NCBI GenBank assembly: GCA_001643675.2
Contig: LSRY02000040.1
Span: 772,001 to 836,000, forward strand
Direction of reading: 5' to 3'
Length of the DNA: 64,000 bases
Source of the DNA: Monocercomonoides exilis
Lineage: Eukaryota > Preaxostyla > Oxymonadida > Polymastigidae
Shown: one piece after another, positions 10,916 through 23,174 of the stretch
How the letters are laid out: each line of letters starts with the position of its first letter
Numbering within the stretch: the stretch's first letter is position 1
Program-made: the position numbers and the translations under genes
The notes under the pieces: model-generated
The model's database searches: none
The model's input: the letters and a program-made list of their open reading frames with translations, nothing else
Told to the model about the DNA's origin: nothing

Positions 10916-12700
10916 ATGTTCAATCAGCAGATTGATTGCACCATTCAAGAATCAATTCATTCAGTATTCCTGCTCTCAACAGTATTTTCATCGCCATCAA
11001 TGCATTCTTCAGCTTCGCTGAATGTACATTTGAACTGTTTTCCTCTTCCCCAGAGGCGCACTCCGCTCTGCTTCAGCACTTCGTGCGGCTTCTTCGCTCC
11101 GGCTGTGCTTAACAGTGTGAATGAAGCGAATGGGCATCGAATGAGAAATGGCAGTGGAAGAGGGAAGGAGCTTCAAGGCACATTGCGTTAATCAGCTCGC
11201 TTTATGACACCGCCAAGAAGCGAAGAAAGAGAAGTTCAAGTTTAAATTGAAAAAGCAAAGAAAGCGGATTTCAGAAGCAAATTGAGCGCAGAGCAGAGGA
11301 AATGGAGACAGCAGGAAGAGCCAAAGGCGAAGACGAAGAAGAAGGAAAAAGACGAGTTTTGCACATTGCAAATCGATGCTTTTGACACAAGACTTGCACA
11401 TTCAGCAACAGAAAGGAGGAGGAGGGACAGGGGAAGAGAAGAAGGAGATGATGATGAAGATGAACAGCAGCAGACATTTTGTTCGTTTGACGGCATGCTT
11501 TCATCTGCCCAGCAGCACACTCAACACATCGCAGCCTCCTCAACATTTGCCACTCCTCCTTTTTCTCCCTTGCCACACACACTATTGTCTGCCCCTTCTG
11601 TTCTTATTGGAACTCCGCCAAACACACTCACTCCTTCATTTCCTGCCACAGACACATCTTCACTCACACAGAAGTCCTTCGACATGACTAGCCCAAGCTC
11701 TGCCTCTTTATCAAACATGTCTTCCTCCTCTCCTTCTTCTTCCTCTCCTTCTTCTTCTATTTCTTCGTTCTCGCTTCCACCGCTTGTGACTGTGCCGATC
11801 CCTCGTGCGATTCTCGGGAAGAGCAGATTGGACAATGTGTGTGTGTTTGCAAGCAGCAGCGTGTCAGCGACGAGGGATGTGTTTGAGCCACAGAGCATCC
11901 TTCTGAACTATGCAGCGTATGTGGCTAGCCAGGGGATTCGGGTGGGTGGGGAGAAGGAGGGGAAGGAAGGGAAGGGAGAGAAGAAGGATGAGAAGAGGAG
12001 TGCAAATGAGTTTGTGAGTGATAAAGATGGAAAGGGATCGTTGTATCTGACAAATAAATGCATCGATAATGAGAAAGATGAAGAGGAAGAGGAAGAAGAT
12101 GAAGATTGATTTGACAAAGACATTAGAAAGGCTCAGAAAGAAAGAGGAGCAAAAGAAAAGAAGAAAACAACAAAAGCGAAGAATAAGCCTGTAACGATTC
12201 TGACCACACTTTGCTCAGATTTTTTGCCTGAAATCAAAAATCGAAGAAGGACTCAGCTGCGAATTATCGAAACACATTCGCTTTCTCTGCATTAGCGTCT
12301 GCAAGCACATCAACTTCATTAACTTCTTCTTTCTTCTTCTTTCTTCTCTTTCTTATTATTCTGCTGCTGCTTCTGCATCTTTTCTCTCATCATATTCTTC
12401 TTCCGCTTCTCAGACACAACCTCAATTCTCTAACTTATCGTTATCATCGTTATTGTTGTTGTTGCTGCCCACCTCCTTTCCCTCTTTTTTCTCTTCTGAC
12501 CTCATCCCAACCACCTGATACTCACTACAGCTTTTCTCTTCTGCCTTCTTCCTCTTCCATCCTCCAGCCTATATCCACTTAGGCAGCGATGACAAGTGGT
12601 GCATCCGCTTTCACGTGCAGGAGAGTGAAGAGCAGATTCTATCGTTCTGCCATTCTGATGAGCTTCACACGTACATTTCCCACTTTTCCGCAAAGATATT
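10916..12700 (+). CDS. Ser-rich/acidic hypothetical protein gene, interrupted
   Basis: One frame is open from about 10916 to TGA 12107-12109, with TAA 11189 as Gln. It encodes a basic helical block (about 11200-11350, REVQVQIEKAKKADFRSK), an acidic/Gln block, a Ser/Thr/Pro-rich middle (11500-11780), a globular-looking part with LVTVPIPRAILGKSRLDN, and an acidic tail. The same frame continues coherently after the TGA (FDKDIRKAQKERGAKEKKK and further to about 12300), so the stop may be a mutation or error. Coding in another frame follows around 12555-12704 (DKWCIRFHVQESEEQILSF). No family recognised; where the gene really begins and ends is uncertain. Confidence 0.45.
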
Positions 12701-12704
12701 GATG

Positions 12705-13150
12705 GTTTGATATATCATTTGAAACAAAAATAATTTTGTCATAATTTATTTTTGTTATTATTTTTTTTTTTTTTGAATATTCATTTCTATTCTTCATCCT
12801 TTCACAGATGCGTGGAGGAAATGTGCTATCAGGCTGTGACTCAACTTCTCCATCCAGTTTTTTATTTTGATATTTCTCTTCTTTTCTCATCGCTCCAATA
12901 ATAACAGATACTTCGTCATATCTCGCTCTATCTTCAAATTCATCAGATAATTCATCATCTTCCTCTTTCTCTTCTCTGTAACTTAAGCAACATCCTCCTT
13001 CTTCTCTCTCCTCTAACTCTGTCGCAAGGGACTTTCTTTTTCTCTACCAGCACAGGCACAAGATTCAACAGAAAACAAACCAATCGACTCGATCAATACT
13101 GTTTTCATAGAACTCCTTATCTCATACGACTGAAACAAATTCCATTCAGT
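12705..13150 (+). CDS. Possible spliced continuation, low complexity
   Basis: After KILM at 12704 a GTTTGA...TTTCACAG intron (12705-12807) and a second GTTTTT...AATAACAG intron (about 12855-12907) would join a short MRGGNVLSG exon to a Ser-rich frame running to a TGA near 13160. The donors resemble other introns here. An alternative frame around 13060-13250 (NKPIDSINTVFIELLISYD) also looks coding but contains TGA codons. Weakly supported. Confidence 0.25.
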
Positions 13151-13309
13151 TCGATCCTATCTGAGCATAACATGAAACACAACTGCTTCGTTTTCTTCTT
13201 CTTCCTCTTCATCTTCCTTCATTCACCTCTTCAATCGTACTGAACCGGCTGATATTTACATCAAGGAAAACATTCGCCTGCATTTGTTTGATGGTTTCTG
13301 TATTCCAAG

Positions 13310-13714
13310 ATGACGCTGCCCATGGAACAGTCGGAGTTGTTGAAGGAGTTGAAGGAAAAGAGGTTTGCTATGGAGATGAGGTTGAATATGCTGGGATTGT
13401 TAAATGCGAGACTGGTGATGAAGGTGTGGTTGAGGAAGATGGAGCTAGCTGCAAGGAGAAGAAAGAAAAGAAATTGAACAAAACGAATTCGAAGAAAAAG
13501 CTTAATAAGTTTTTTTAAGAGAGAAGCAATGAAGCAGTGAAACGAAAGATAAATAAGGAAACCCATATATGTCAAAGAATACCACAGGGGTAACATTATC
13601 AAATGGGGGATTCAGATGAAGGAGAGCAGAAACGGAAGAAAGATGGGCAGCAGATGAAGAAGAATGCTAGAATATCATTTCATAAGAATAATTAGGAAAA
13701 AAAAGTGGAATTGA
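13310..13714 (+). pseudogene. Coiled-coil fragment with one in-frame TGA
   Basis: From ATG 13310 the frame reads a strong helical segment (MEQSELLKELKEKRFAMEMR, then LGLLNARLVMKVWLRKM), then a basic segment broken by TGA 13475-13477, then coherent basic sequence with two more TAA/TAG-as-Gln codons to TGA 13712-13714. CGA to TGA mutation would explain the break (RN-TGA-TKRIRRKS). No family recognised; it may be the 3' part of the 10.9-13.2 kb gene. Confidence 0.35.
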
Positions 13715-14734
13715 CTCTGTTGTGATCTTCCATTGCTATTTCCTTTCCATTTTGTTCATTGTTATTATAAATCGTTGGAATGAACTGCTGGAGCAGGAAC
13801 TTGGTGATGATGTTTCAGATCAATAAATATAAAAAACATTGCATCCAATTTTAAATAAACTAATTATGTATATTAATATCTATCTGTATTATTTTTTTAT
13901 TTATTAGTACTGTTTAGAAATTCTTGAAACTTCTATTTTCCTTTTTAAGATTGGTTTTTCATATTTTTTTTTTGAAATTTGATCAAAAAAACACTTTTTA
14001 ACCAAAACTTTAAAAAGGAATGCTTTTTTTCAAATTAATAAATATTACAAATTTATATAACAGAAATTAAAGCCAATTTCTTGTAAAAAATCAATTTTTT
14101 CATTGATCAACAAATACCACAATTCATTTTATTTTTTCGATTTTTGATCTTTTTTTATGATGTAAAAAAAAAACACCCATATAGTTTTGTGCAGATTTTG
14201 TCCTTCACAGAATTCCATCCATAAATCAACATTCAATAAAATAACAGTTGAATTTGTTTTCATCTCTTGTACCAAATAAAAAATTATAATAATCATTGCC
14301 TTTGCATAACTTCATTTATTTCTCAATGGCTATTTATTAATCAGCTCCATTTTCATTATATTGCTCTCTCAAGCGGATATTGTCCATTTCAACAATAACT
14401 CATATTCCTGCAATTTGGAAAGGATACAGATGGAAATATCCTCACAATTTGAAAAACAATAACAACAATAATGAATCACAACGTTTTCTTCATCTTGAAT
14501 TTATTTTGGTTAGATCAAAAAGAAACAAAAGATTTCCATTTTTGACTTAGACAACCAATCATTGAGGCTTCTTCGCAATTTCTTTTGCATTTCTTTTTAT
14601 AAAGCAAAAACAGTACAGTTTGTATCGCGATCATTTTAGTACTGCAATATAATCAACGATGTGTGTATTTATCTTTTATTTTGTTTCTTGTTACACGTTG
14701 CCACTCTTTTTGTATATTTTTTATAACAAACAGA
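13715..14734. other. AT-rich intergenic stretch
   Basis: No gene seen. A fragment resembling the MITE end (ACACCCATATAG) sits near 14171. Confidence 0.5.
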
Positions 14735-16152
14735 ATGAGTTTGCCAAATGCTGATAAATGTGAAAAAGGAGTTCAAGCTATAACCTTAACAGAACAGTTT
14801 TCAAGTTTGTTCTTTTATTTGGATTGAACCATTTTGAACAAAATTTTTGTTTTTTTAAATGTTTTTTGAAGAATTATTCCATGAGCTTTAGCGTCGCAGA
14901 GAAGATGAACAAATGCAGAAAATTGAGGAAATGGATGAAATGATTAAAGAAAGGAATATTTCGATGGAAAATGCAATCTTGCTGTTGAAGCATGTTGGAT
15001 ACAACAAAGTGCTGAAAAAGTTTTTCTCATATTCTTTTGATTATTCATTGTTGAGTAAAAAAATGCCAGGGATGATAATTGAAGAAGAAAGGAGAATAGA
15101 AGACAAGAACGAAAGGCTTTTGGTTGATCTTTGCGAATGTTTTGCTTTGCTAAATTTCTACTTCATTTCGGATGAATTGCTTTTAATCATTGTACCTCGC
15201 CTTCTGAAAGTTGCCTCGAAGAAAGAGGAAAACGAGGAGACTCAAAAAGAAGCGGAAATGGCTTTGCTGGCTTTAAGTAATGCTAACACATATTATGTAT
15301 GTTTGCTTCTATTTTCTTTTTGATGTTAATTGTTTTTTTTTTTTTTTTTATTCTGATTAGGATATGCCAAAAGAACTTTACTTGAATGAAATGACAGAAA
15401 TCATCAAATGTCATCAGGAACATCACAATATGACACGACTTGCCTTTCAATCAGCTTGGCAATTTTTGATAAACAGATTTTTCACCAACATAAGCTTGGA
15501 AGAAGTGATTATGAATGAACTGCATTTTTCGAAAGAGGCAGCAAGAGAACTGGAAGATCTGTCAAAGAGTGTAGATTGGAAGAGAAAAGAAGAGGGAAAA
15601 GGTGAAAGGGAAGTGAAAGAAGTGTCTGTTATCAAGAGATGGCTTCTTGTTATTGATGATTTCTTAAACTCATGCACATTGTGGAACGAAGAACTTACTG
15701 GTCTTATCCGCAGCATTGTTCAAATGATTCGAGCATCAAGGGACAATCACAAAGAAATTCTAAATGGATGTCTCGATTCACTTCGATGTACAGCAATAAA
15801 TAGAAATGTGGAAATTGATGACTTGTTGAAAAGCGGGGCTGTTGATGCTGTTTTGGAGGAAATGAAGCAATCAACTTTGGATGATTTTATTTTGTGGAAT
15901 TGCTTGGATTTCTTTTTGAATATTTCAAAAAGACTGAAAGAGGAGGAGGAGGATGAGATGGACGAAACAAAACGAAAAGAGTTGAAAAGAGAGATTTTAG
16001 AAAAGATGGAAGAAGAAGGATATGAAGATTTCATCAAAAGTTTTCGAGAAATGATTGATTTTTTGAACAGAAAATACTATGATTGTTTATCATTGAATAT
16101 TTCTGATTATTTTGTGAGTATTTAACCAAATTCTTTTCAATAAAAATTGTGA
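14735..16152 (+). CDS. Three-exon helical-repeat (ARM-like) protein, copy 1
   Basis: Exons 14735-14804, 14872-15296 and 15361-16152 give about 428 residues; the first intron starts GTTTG and the second GTATGTTTG, both ending AG. TAG near 14893 and two TAA near the end read as Gln. The protein is almost wholly alpha-helical, with short helical pairs typical of ARM/HEAT-like folds (for example LLKSGAVDAVLEEMKQS and LWNCLDFFLNISKRL), and has an acidic EEEEDEMDE linker. Intron positions and phases match those of the paralogue on the opposite strand at 16842-18324, which fixes the exon borders. I do not recognise a named family or function. The start ATG was chosen because it gives an in-phase first exon like that of the paralogue. 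Confidence 0.75.
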
Positions 16153-16230
16153 CTCAAAAATTATATTTTCTTTTCTTTTTTATTCATATCACAAAATGGG
16201 AGGAAAACAAGAATTGAATGAATTTAAATA

Positions 16231-16569
16231 TTGTTTTTCTTTCCTTTTACAAAAATAAAAAGAAAAAAGAAAAATCTTTTCGATTTGTTCCATCAAGAAT
16301 CTTCATTTAATGGATCATTGCCCTCCATCTTCATCAACAAGATTCATTTTGAACAATGTGTTCAATTGTTCAGTTTTTGTCTCTTGAATCCTCTGCTCTC
16401 CTTTGCTTATTCTCTTTCTGATTATATTTTCAATGAACATGAGAAGGTGAAGGAGAAGAATGAAATGATTATTCTTGAGAAGAATTCAAAAGAAATGAAG
16501 AAAGAAATGTTTGCTGAAGAAATAAGTTGTCAACTTTTTTTGTTAAAAATTAAACAGAAATAAATCTGA
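16231..16569 (+). CDS. Small hypothetical ORF between the convergent paralogues
   Basis: A frame of about 110 residues ending at TGA 16567-16569, with a hydrophobic centre (CLLNPLLSFAYSLSDYIF) and a charged C-terminus. It has no counterpart at the same place in the opposite paralogue. It could be an extra 3' exon of the 14.7 kb gene, using GTGAGT near 16114 as donor, or a gene remnant. No family recognised. Confidence 0.3.
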
Positions 16570-16841
16570 TGACAAAGAAGAAGAAGAAGAAAAGGAAGAT
16601 CACAAATGTTGAAATGAAGACAGATGCTGTGTGAATGTTTGAATGAGGGAGGGAGAGTGTGTGAGTGATGTCGAAGTGGAAGATGAGAATGAGAAGATTG
16701 AATGAGATGAATGAAGAACACACAATTTTTGTTGAATATTCTTCAGATTCAACTGAAAATGTTGCCTAAGAACGAAATCTTTTCTCTTTTCTCTTCTCTT
16801 CTTATCTTTTCATATTTGTTTTTTCACATGCTCGTTTTCTT

Positions 16842-18324
16842 TCATCTTTCTTCTTCAAGTTTTCTTCTTTTCTGAGTTGAGATGAGATGAAATGAATGGA
16901 GATGTGTAGAATATTCCATTTACAGATACGTTAAATATTCAGAAGTGTTTTTTGACAATTTAAGATAATTTTTTCCGTTAACAAAAGAAATCACTCCATA
17001 AAGGCTTGCAATGATATCTTCATATCCTTCTTCTTCCATCTTTTCTAATATCTCTCTTTTGATCGCCTTTCTTTTCGCTTCTTCCTTTTCATCATCCTCT
17101 TTTTCTTTCAGCCTTTTTGAATATTTCAAAAAGAAATCCAAGCAATTCCACAAAATAAAATCATCCAAAGTTGATTGCTTCATTTCCTCCAAAACAGCAC
17201 CAATAGCTCCACTTTTCAACAAGTCATCAATTTCCACATTTCTCTTTTCTACTGCACATCGAAGTGAATCGAGACATCCGTTGCAAATATCTTTGTGATT
17301 GTCCCTTGATGCTCGAATCATTTGAACAAGGTAGGCTATTAGCTTTGCAAGTTCTTCATTCCACAACGTGTACCATGCCAAGTAATTATCAATAGCATAA
17401 ATCCATCTCCAGATCACAATCACTTCTTTCGCTTCTTTTCCTCTTTCTTCTTTTCTCTTCCAGTCAATGCATCTTGCCAGTTCTTCGATTTCTCTTCTTG
17501 CTTCTCTCGCGAAATGCAGTTTATTCACAACCACTTCTTCCAAGCTTTTGTCTTTGTAAAATCTGTTTATCAAAAACTGCCAAGCAGACTGATAGGAAAG
17601 CCGAGTGAGGTTGTGATGCTCCTGATGATATCTGATGATTTCTGTCATTTCATTTAAATATAGTTCTTTTGGCACTTTCTAATCAGAATTAAAAAAATAA
17701 TTAATAACATCAAATAGGAAATAGTAATGCTCAAACAGCGAATTTATAAATGCAACTTGAAGCAAACAAAGCTATTTCAACTTCTTTCTGAGTTTCCTCG
17801 TTTTCCTCTTTCTTCGAGGCAGCTTTCAGAAGGCAAGTCAAGCACGCATAAGGCAGTCTTAAAAGAGTGCTGTCTTCCAACAAAAGATAACATTCACAGA
17901 GATCAACCAGAAACTTTTCGTTCATTTCATCTTTTATCTTCTCATTTTCATCAATTATCATCGATGGCATTTTTTTACTCAACGATGAATCATCAAAAGA
18001 ATTACAAAAAAAGCTTTTCAATTCCTTGCAAGAACCAGCATTTTTCAACAACAAAATTGCGTTTCCCCATGACAATGTCTTTTCTTCAATCATTTGGTAT
18101 ATTTTATTGAATAGATCTTTTGTGAAAACTGTTATGAATTCTCCTTCATCCATTTCTTCAATTAATCCATTCATTTCCTCTATTTTCTGCACTTGTTCCT
18201 CCTCATCGCACTCTCCAAATCCATCAAACAATGCTTCAAAAATATAAAGAAAGAAAGAAATGCAATTACCAGAAATTCAAATGCAGCAATGATGCAAACC
18301 AGTGAACTTTTCGGTGACGCTCAT
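16842..18324 (-). CDS. Three-exon helical-repeat (ARM-like) protein, copy 2
   Basis: Exons on the minus strand are 18324-18300, 18233-17737 and 17678-16842; introns 18299-18234 (66 nt) and 17736-17679 (58 nt) both begin GTTTG and end AG. The reading closes at TGA 16842-16844, with TAA 16920 read as Gln. About 452 residues. It is clearly homologous to the 14.7-16.2 kb gene through all three exons: QKIEEM, LLKAASKKEENEETQKE, PKELYLNEM, RDNHKDICNGCLDSLRC and FILWNCLDFFLKYSKRLKE all have near-identical partners. Exon 1 encodes only MSVTEKFT plus one base, too short to detect without the paralogue. Function unknown. Confidence 0.75.
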
Positions 18325-20427
18325 TTCCTTCGACTTTTAGCAAAGCACATCATTCGGAAAACATCAATATTTTTATCAACCCAAATGAAAAGAATAATCG
18401 AGGCAGAGAAATAATAACAAATATTATATTTTCAAAACTATCAGGGAAATGCCTTTCCTCATACCACTCTTTTTTGTGCAAGAACTTTTGGCAAGGTATT
18501 GCAGAGAAAAAGATAGCTTAATCCTTGTTGATTTGTTGTTATGGATGTTTTGATCAAAAATTTAACAGATAAACTGTCTGATTAATTGAAAGATAAGATA
18601 TTCACAAATTCATCCTTCATTATTAATCATCAGATTGATCCAGCGAAGCGATAACAATTTTGTATAATTTTCAAAAAATAAAGTTTTTAGCAATTCACAC
18701 AACGAGAATTGATAAAAATTCTTTCAAAATAAAACATTAAAATTCAAAAAAGTTGATTAGGGTGCATATTTTATCTTGACATCAAAATTTTATCTCAACC
18801 CTGTTTTTTTGAAACTTATTTTTGCTTTTTTGATTTATGAAAAGGCTAAAAACAAAAACAAAATTAATAGACTTCTTGATATTTATGTTTTTCAGAATTC
18901 TGTTAAAAAATTTTTTGAGATTTTTATGTTCAAAAAAATATTCAATATTTTTATTATTTTAGGACCCAGATCAAAGACTTGCTGGCTGTGAAGCCAATAT
19001 TTCATACTGAACGTTTTAAGCCACAGCATCACAATTCTACATTCCTATATTATTATTTTAACTTGTTTTGACTTTTTCAATAAAATTTTTAACCTTTTTT
19101 TCTCATTTCACTATTTTTGCTTTAAACACGATTTTCGGAATAAATATGAATTTGTGTAGGTTTTTAAGCATATAAAATATAAAAACGAGGTGTTATTTAT
19201 TGGATATTTTTGTTTAATTCTGAAAAGAAAAAGAATTGAACAAGAAATTGAAGCGAAATGGTAGAACATATGAAAATTTTGATCTGAAAATTGTTCGTCA
19301 TATGCAAATATTTAGTTGTTTTTTCTTTGAGATATCATTTCATTTCAAATATGTTTTTATTTGATTTCATTAAATTTTAAAACAAATGGATGCATGTCTC
19401 TAAAATCGTGTTTTTAAAAAAATGTGTGAAATGAGAAAAAGTGTAAAAAAAACAAGTTGAGAAAGTTAAAAACAACTAAAACATATAAAAACGAAATGAT
19501 GAACAATGTTATTGAAGCTTAAAACTTCCTATCAAAAATATTCGCTGGAAAAGCAGCAAGCCTATGATCAAACCATAAAATTATTATAATCCTCGATCTT
19601 TTTGAAAAAAAGAAATATTGAAAAAAAAATACAGAATAAGGAAATAAAAGCATTTCAAACATTTCTGGTTATTTTTTATTTATCACAAGCTTGTGTAAAG
19701 CTAAAAGCATAACAAAAAAGAAAAAGGTCTAGATAAAGAAAAAGGTCAAGATAAAGAAAAAAGGTCAAGATAAAATTATAGCCCTACATCAATTAAGGCT
19801 GTATGATCTGACAAATCATTTTTTGCATCATCCGTTTCTATTGAAAAAAAGAAAAAAGAAAGAAAGAAACAGAAAAAAAATGTTAATTGCATATTTTAAC
19901 ATTTATTCTACCAAGATTTTGTATAATATTGTTTGTTTTTTAGAGTATAGCTGTATTTGATTTTTCTTAACAAAATACACCATAAAAAATTTTTGATGCT
20001 ATTTCAAAAAATTTCATCTTTTCTCCTTCTGCTCGAAATTTTTCCAAAACGTATTTCATAAATGTATTCTTATCAAAAAGTGTTGCTGCTAACTATTTTT
20101 ATAAAAGACAATTTTTGGATTTTAAAAATTATCAAGATATAGCATTTTTTCAATTGAAGTGGCGAGATCGAACTTTTTGAATTATTTCAAATGACTGAAA
20201 CGAAGTTTTTGTTTTCTTATCATTAGAATTAGCTGTATTTGTTTTGATTGTTGCTGTGGATTTCTCTTTTTGTCAATATTTGATTTTAATTGTCACGATA
20301 TGCTTGAAATGAATAGTTCCATTAAGCTTGTGTTCATTATCGAACAACATGCTAGCAATAAAACGGAGTGAAATTTTCGTTGAAATGAACAAAAACTTAA
20401 AATTGAAGGAGGTGTTTTGTAATACTT
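18325..20427. other. AT-rich intergenic stretch
   Basis: No convincing gene. It contains a short tandem repeat (19716-19776) and many A/T homopolymers. Confidence 0.5.
19716..19776. repeat. Short tandem repeat, about 18-nt unit, three copies
   Basis: The unit AAAAAGGTCAAGATAAAG occurs three times in a row with small differences (first copy AAAAAGGTCTAGATAAAG). Confidence 0.7.
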
Positions 20428-20622
20428 ATGTCAGCAGATACAAAAGCGGAACAAGGAGAAGAAGCATCTTTCGAATGTTCAAATTTTGGGTTATCGGTGT
20501 TCACGTATGCTTCATTCAATGAAGAGCAGAACGAACATTACGATAGTTTGGTGAAATGCGAAGAGTAGAAAAATCTCATCAATTTGCAGTTCAACGATAA
20601 AGCCAAAATTTGCTAATCTTGA
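20428..20622 (+). CDS. Small ORF revealed by the Gln code, 64 aa
   Basis: ATG 20428 to TGA 20620-20622, with TAG 20569 and TAA 20614 in frame read as Gln. The product is acidic and globular-looking (GEEASFECSNFGLSVFTYAS, then EEQNEHYDSLVKCEEQ). No family recognised. It could be one exon of a larger gene. Confidence is limited by length, but the composition is far from the surrounding A+T noise. Confidence 0.4.
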
Positions 20623-20848
20623 GACAAATTTGCCTTGCAAATATGAACAAAATCTGTTAAATGACAATTAATAAAGTGATTATTGAAGAAACAAATGAAT
20701 GAAACTGAGAAATGCTTTTGAAATTATTCTACGATGAAGATGAAGTCACAAAGTTATTTCATTCATTGCTTTTCGTAATTCTAACGACTCAGCCATATTC
20801 CATTAATTATTCACTTTCAATTCTGAGATATTAAAATTCCAAAATCTA

Positions 20849-21124
20849 TCACTTTCGAAGCAATTCCTTTTTAAGAACTGAGTTGGTGATATCCTCCTTT
20901 ACTTTGACTTGAAAAACACAAATAAACATCAGAAAGAACAGCCAATTCAACAGTTCAATCATGCTTCCCTTGTTCCTTTTTACGTAAACATTAGCCGCTT
21001 TGTCTGGGCTGTCAATTATTGATCCCAGTATCTGTTTCAGGAACGTATCAAACGAAGGATATTTTTCTGAAGTCGATAAAGACTGATGAAAACTCGAATG
21101 ATAAGAAGTGATGTGACGAATCAT
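20849..21124 (-). CDS. Hypothetical ORF with one hydrophobic segment
   Basis: Minus-strand frame from 21124 to TGA 20849-20851, about 91 residues: a helical N-terminal half (FDTFLKQILGSIIDSPDKAA), one likely membrane helix (LLNWLFFLMFICVFQV) and a basic end. An AG acceptor (GGCAGTCAG) directly precedes it, so it may be a terminal exon. No family recognised. Confidence 0.35.
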   Translation of the reverse strand: MIRHITSYHSSFHQSLSTSEKYPSFDTFLKQILGSIIDSPDKAANVYVKRNKGSMIELLNWLFFLMFICVFQVKVKEDITNSVLKKELLRK

Positions 21125-21470
21125 CTGACTGCCTCAAACAAAAGCATAATTTGTTCAATATTTTCTTCTCCTTTTCATTCTTCTCTCTCATAACAATCTC
21201 CATCTCCTTTCATCTTCAAACACAGTATTTCTTTTTTCATAACATCCACTTCTGTCTCCGCATAGAAAGACGGTATATAACAGCAAGGCAGAGCAAACAT
21301 CGAAAAGGAGAAATTGGACCTATGTGCCATCTTTTCCAAATGCGATGAAAGAAGATCTTTTTTTAAAAACAACTGAGAATCGCTGATTTTGTTCACAAAG
21401 GATGTCATTTCTGCCGTTTGAGACGGCCGAACAGGATGTTGTGGCTGCTATTGTGCTGCCGGAATGCTTC

Positions 21471-22780
21471 TCAATTTCTTTTAACTTGTTCGTTTTCGTG
21501 TGCAAGATAAGTCAGTGAAGATGCACTAACTGCAATGATGGTTTTCTTGCAAATCTGTTCGTGTGCTTCAGAGAAGATCTTTAGGAAGAAGGGCGATGGG
21601 AACAAGGGGAAGCTGCGGAAGAGGAGGAGGAGCAATGTAGATGAGATCGGTGGAGGGAGGTGGTTGGATTTGGAATAAGGAAAGAAAATAAAAATTTGAA
21701 AAGAAATAGAACAAAAGAAAATGTTTTGAAAGGCAAATAAGTTATTGCGAAAAATATTATTGATAAATAAGCAAACCTCACTCACAACTCTTTTCACCTG
21801 CATTGCTGGTTTGTGCTTTGATGATAGTGGAATAGGTGTCTTATCTTCAGACTCACTCTCTGTTTCTGGCTGTTCTTCCGCTTTTGCTCTTTTCGTTGCT
21901 CTTCTCACGAACAGAAAAGGAGTCTTCACCAAAACAGGAAGAAGAAACTGGTTTTACAGCAGCACTAATTCGAAGAAGAAGAGTGTTGAAAAGAATTCAG
22001 AGGGAGATTTTGGCTCAGGTATTTCGATGGGAGAAGGGAAGAGATATTCATGTGGGAGAGGGTGAGGAGGAGGTGGGTCGTCTTCCTTCATGAAGAGGTC
22101 GGTGGAGGGTGTTATCACAGAAAAGGGGAAGATAACTTCATCGGTTGTGAATGGGATGGGAGAAGACAAAGCATTTTTTGAGGATAAAGCAGCTATGTTG
22201 GTATTTGTATGATATTCATTAAGAAACGGCCAGAGATTATATGAACTGCTAACAAACTGATTTGTGAAGCAAAAAGTCGAAGCATTCATACTCTCCTTTT
22301 TCTGCTCGACTATCTTTTGGGGAGGAGATTGAATGCCGCTTTTGTATGCGCAATGTGCGAGATCAAAGATAAATTGGTGGGGTTTATCTGAGGAGAAAAG
22401 AGGTGAATGTTTGGAAAGAAAAATAAAAGTCTAACAGAATAAACAGAAGATTTCTTGAGATAAATAAAATAATCAGAAAACATGTTGTAATAATAAGTCA
22501 TAATCAATTATTATAAAATTAAATAACAGCACACTATCAAAATAATATCGAAAAATTGGATATGTGTAAAATGTTTGCTTGGCTTCTTTAATCTTCCAAT
22601 TCCATTGCTTTTGAGCAGATAAACGTTTTTTCTCATCTCCATCTTCTTCTTCTTTTTCTCTTCCACCTTAATCTTTTCTTCTTTCTCTTTTCTTTACTTC
22701 AGAATCAGACGGCGATTCCAATGAGGATGAAGAAAAGGAAGAGAATGAGTAGTAGAAGGTAGAAATCCTGCACACAAACA
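21471..22780 (-). CDS. Multi-exon hypothetical gene with acidic/Pro-rich middle
   Basis: Three exon-like blocks on the minus strand: about 22780-22634 (SSSLESPSDSE then a Lys/Glu-rich stretch, TAA as Gln), 22387-21777 (PHQFIFDLAHCAYKSGI, a Pro-rich loop, then KPAMQVKRVVSE) and 21578-21471 (IFSEAHEQICKKTIIAVSA, ending TGA). The 21776-21579 intron begins GTTTGC and ends AAAG and keeps phase. The first junction (donor GTTTATC, acceptor CTCAG at 22388) is less certain. The C-terminal VKRVVSE/IFSEAHEQICKK pair is helical and faintly histone-fold-like, but I cannot name a family. The 5' end is not determined. Confidence 0.45.
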
Positions 22781-22789
22781 TTTTTCTTG

Positions 22790-23139
22790 GAAATTGTTAT
22801 TCTTCTTTTTTCTTCAGTTTTCATTACCAGCTCAACTTTCTTATTCAAAATTCTTTGTCACACTATTCTTTTTTCTTCCCCAGCCATTTCCCAAAAAAAT
22901 CGTGTTTGTTCACTTAATTTCATTGAAATAATAATTGAGGAATGATTGAAAATACATTTTCAAATAGAAACGTTATTCTAAAATTTATGAAAAAGCTGAA
23001 CTATGTGAAACAATACTTAGAAATTGAAAAATAAAAAGTTATACCACACATGTTAAACATGTCATTTCTATTGATTATAAAAATAATTTGCTTGTCAAAA
23101 AATGTTTTTTTCATTGAATTGAAATTGAAACAATAAAGG

Positions 23140-23174
<35 letters not shown>

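Noticed and set aside
11192-11582. Minus-strand Cys/Ser-rich ORFs
   Set aside because: Antisense of a coherent plus-strand basic and acidic coding region that continues in one frame for over 1 kb.
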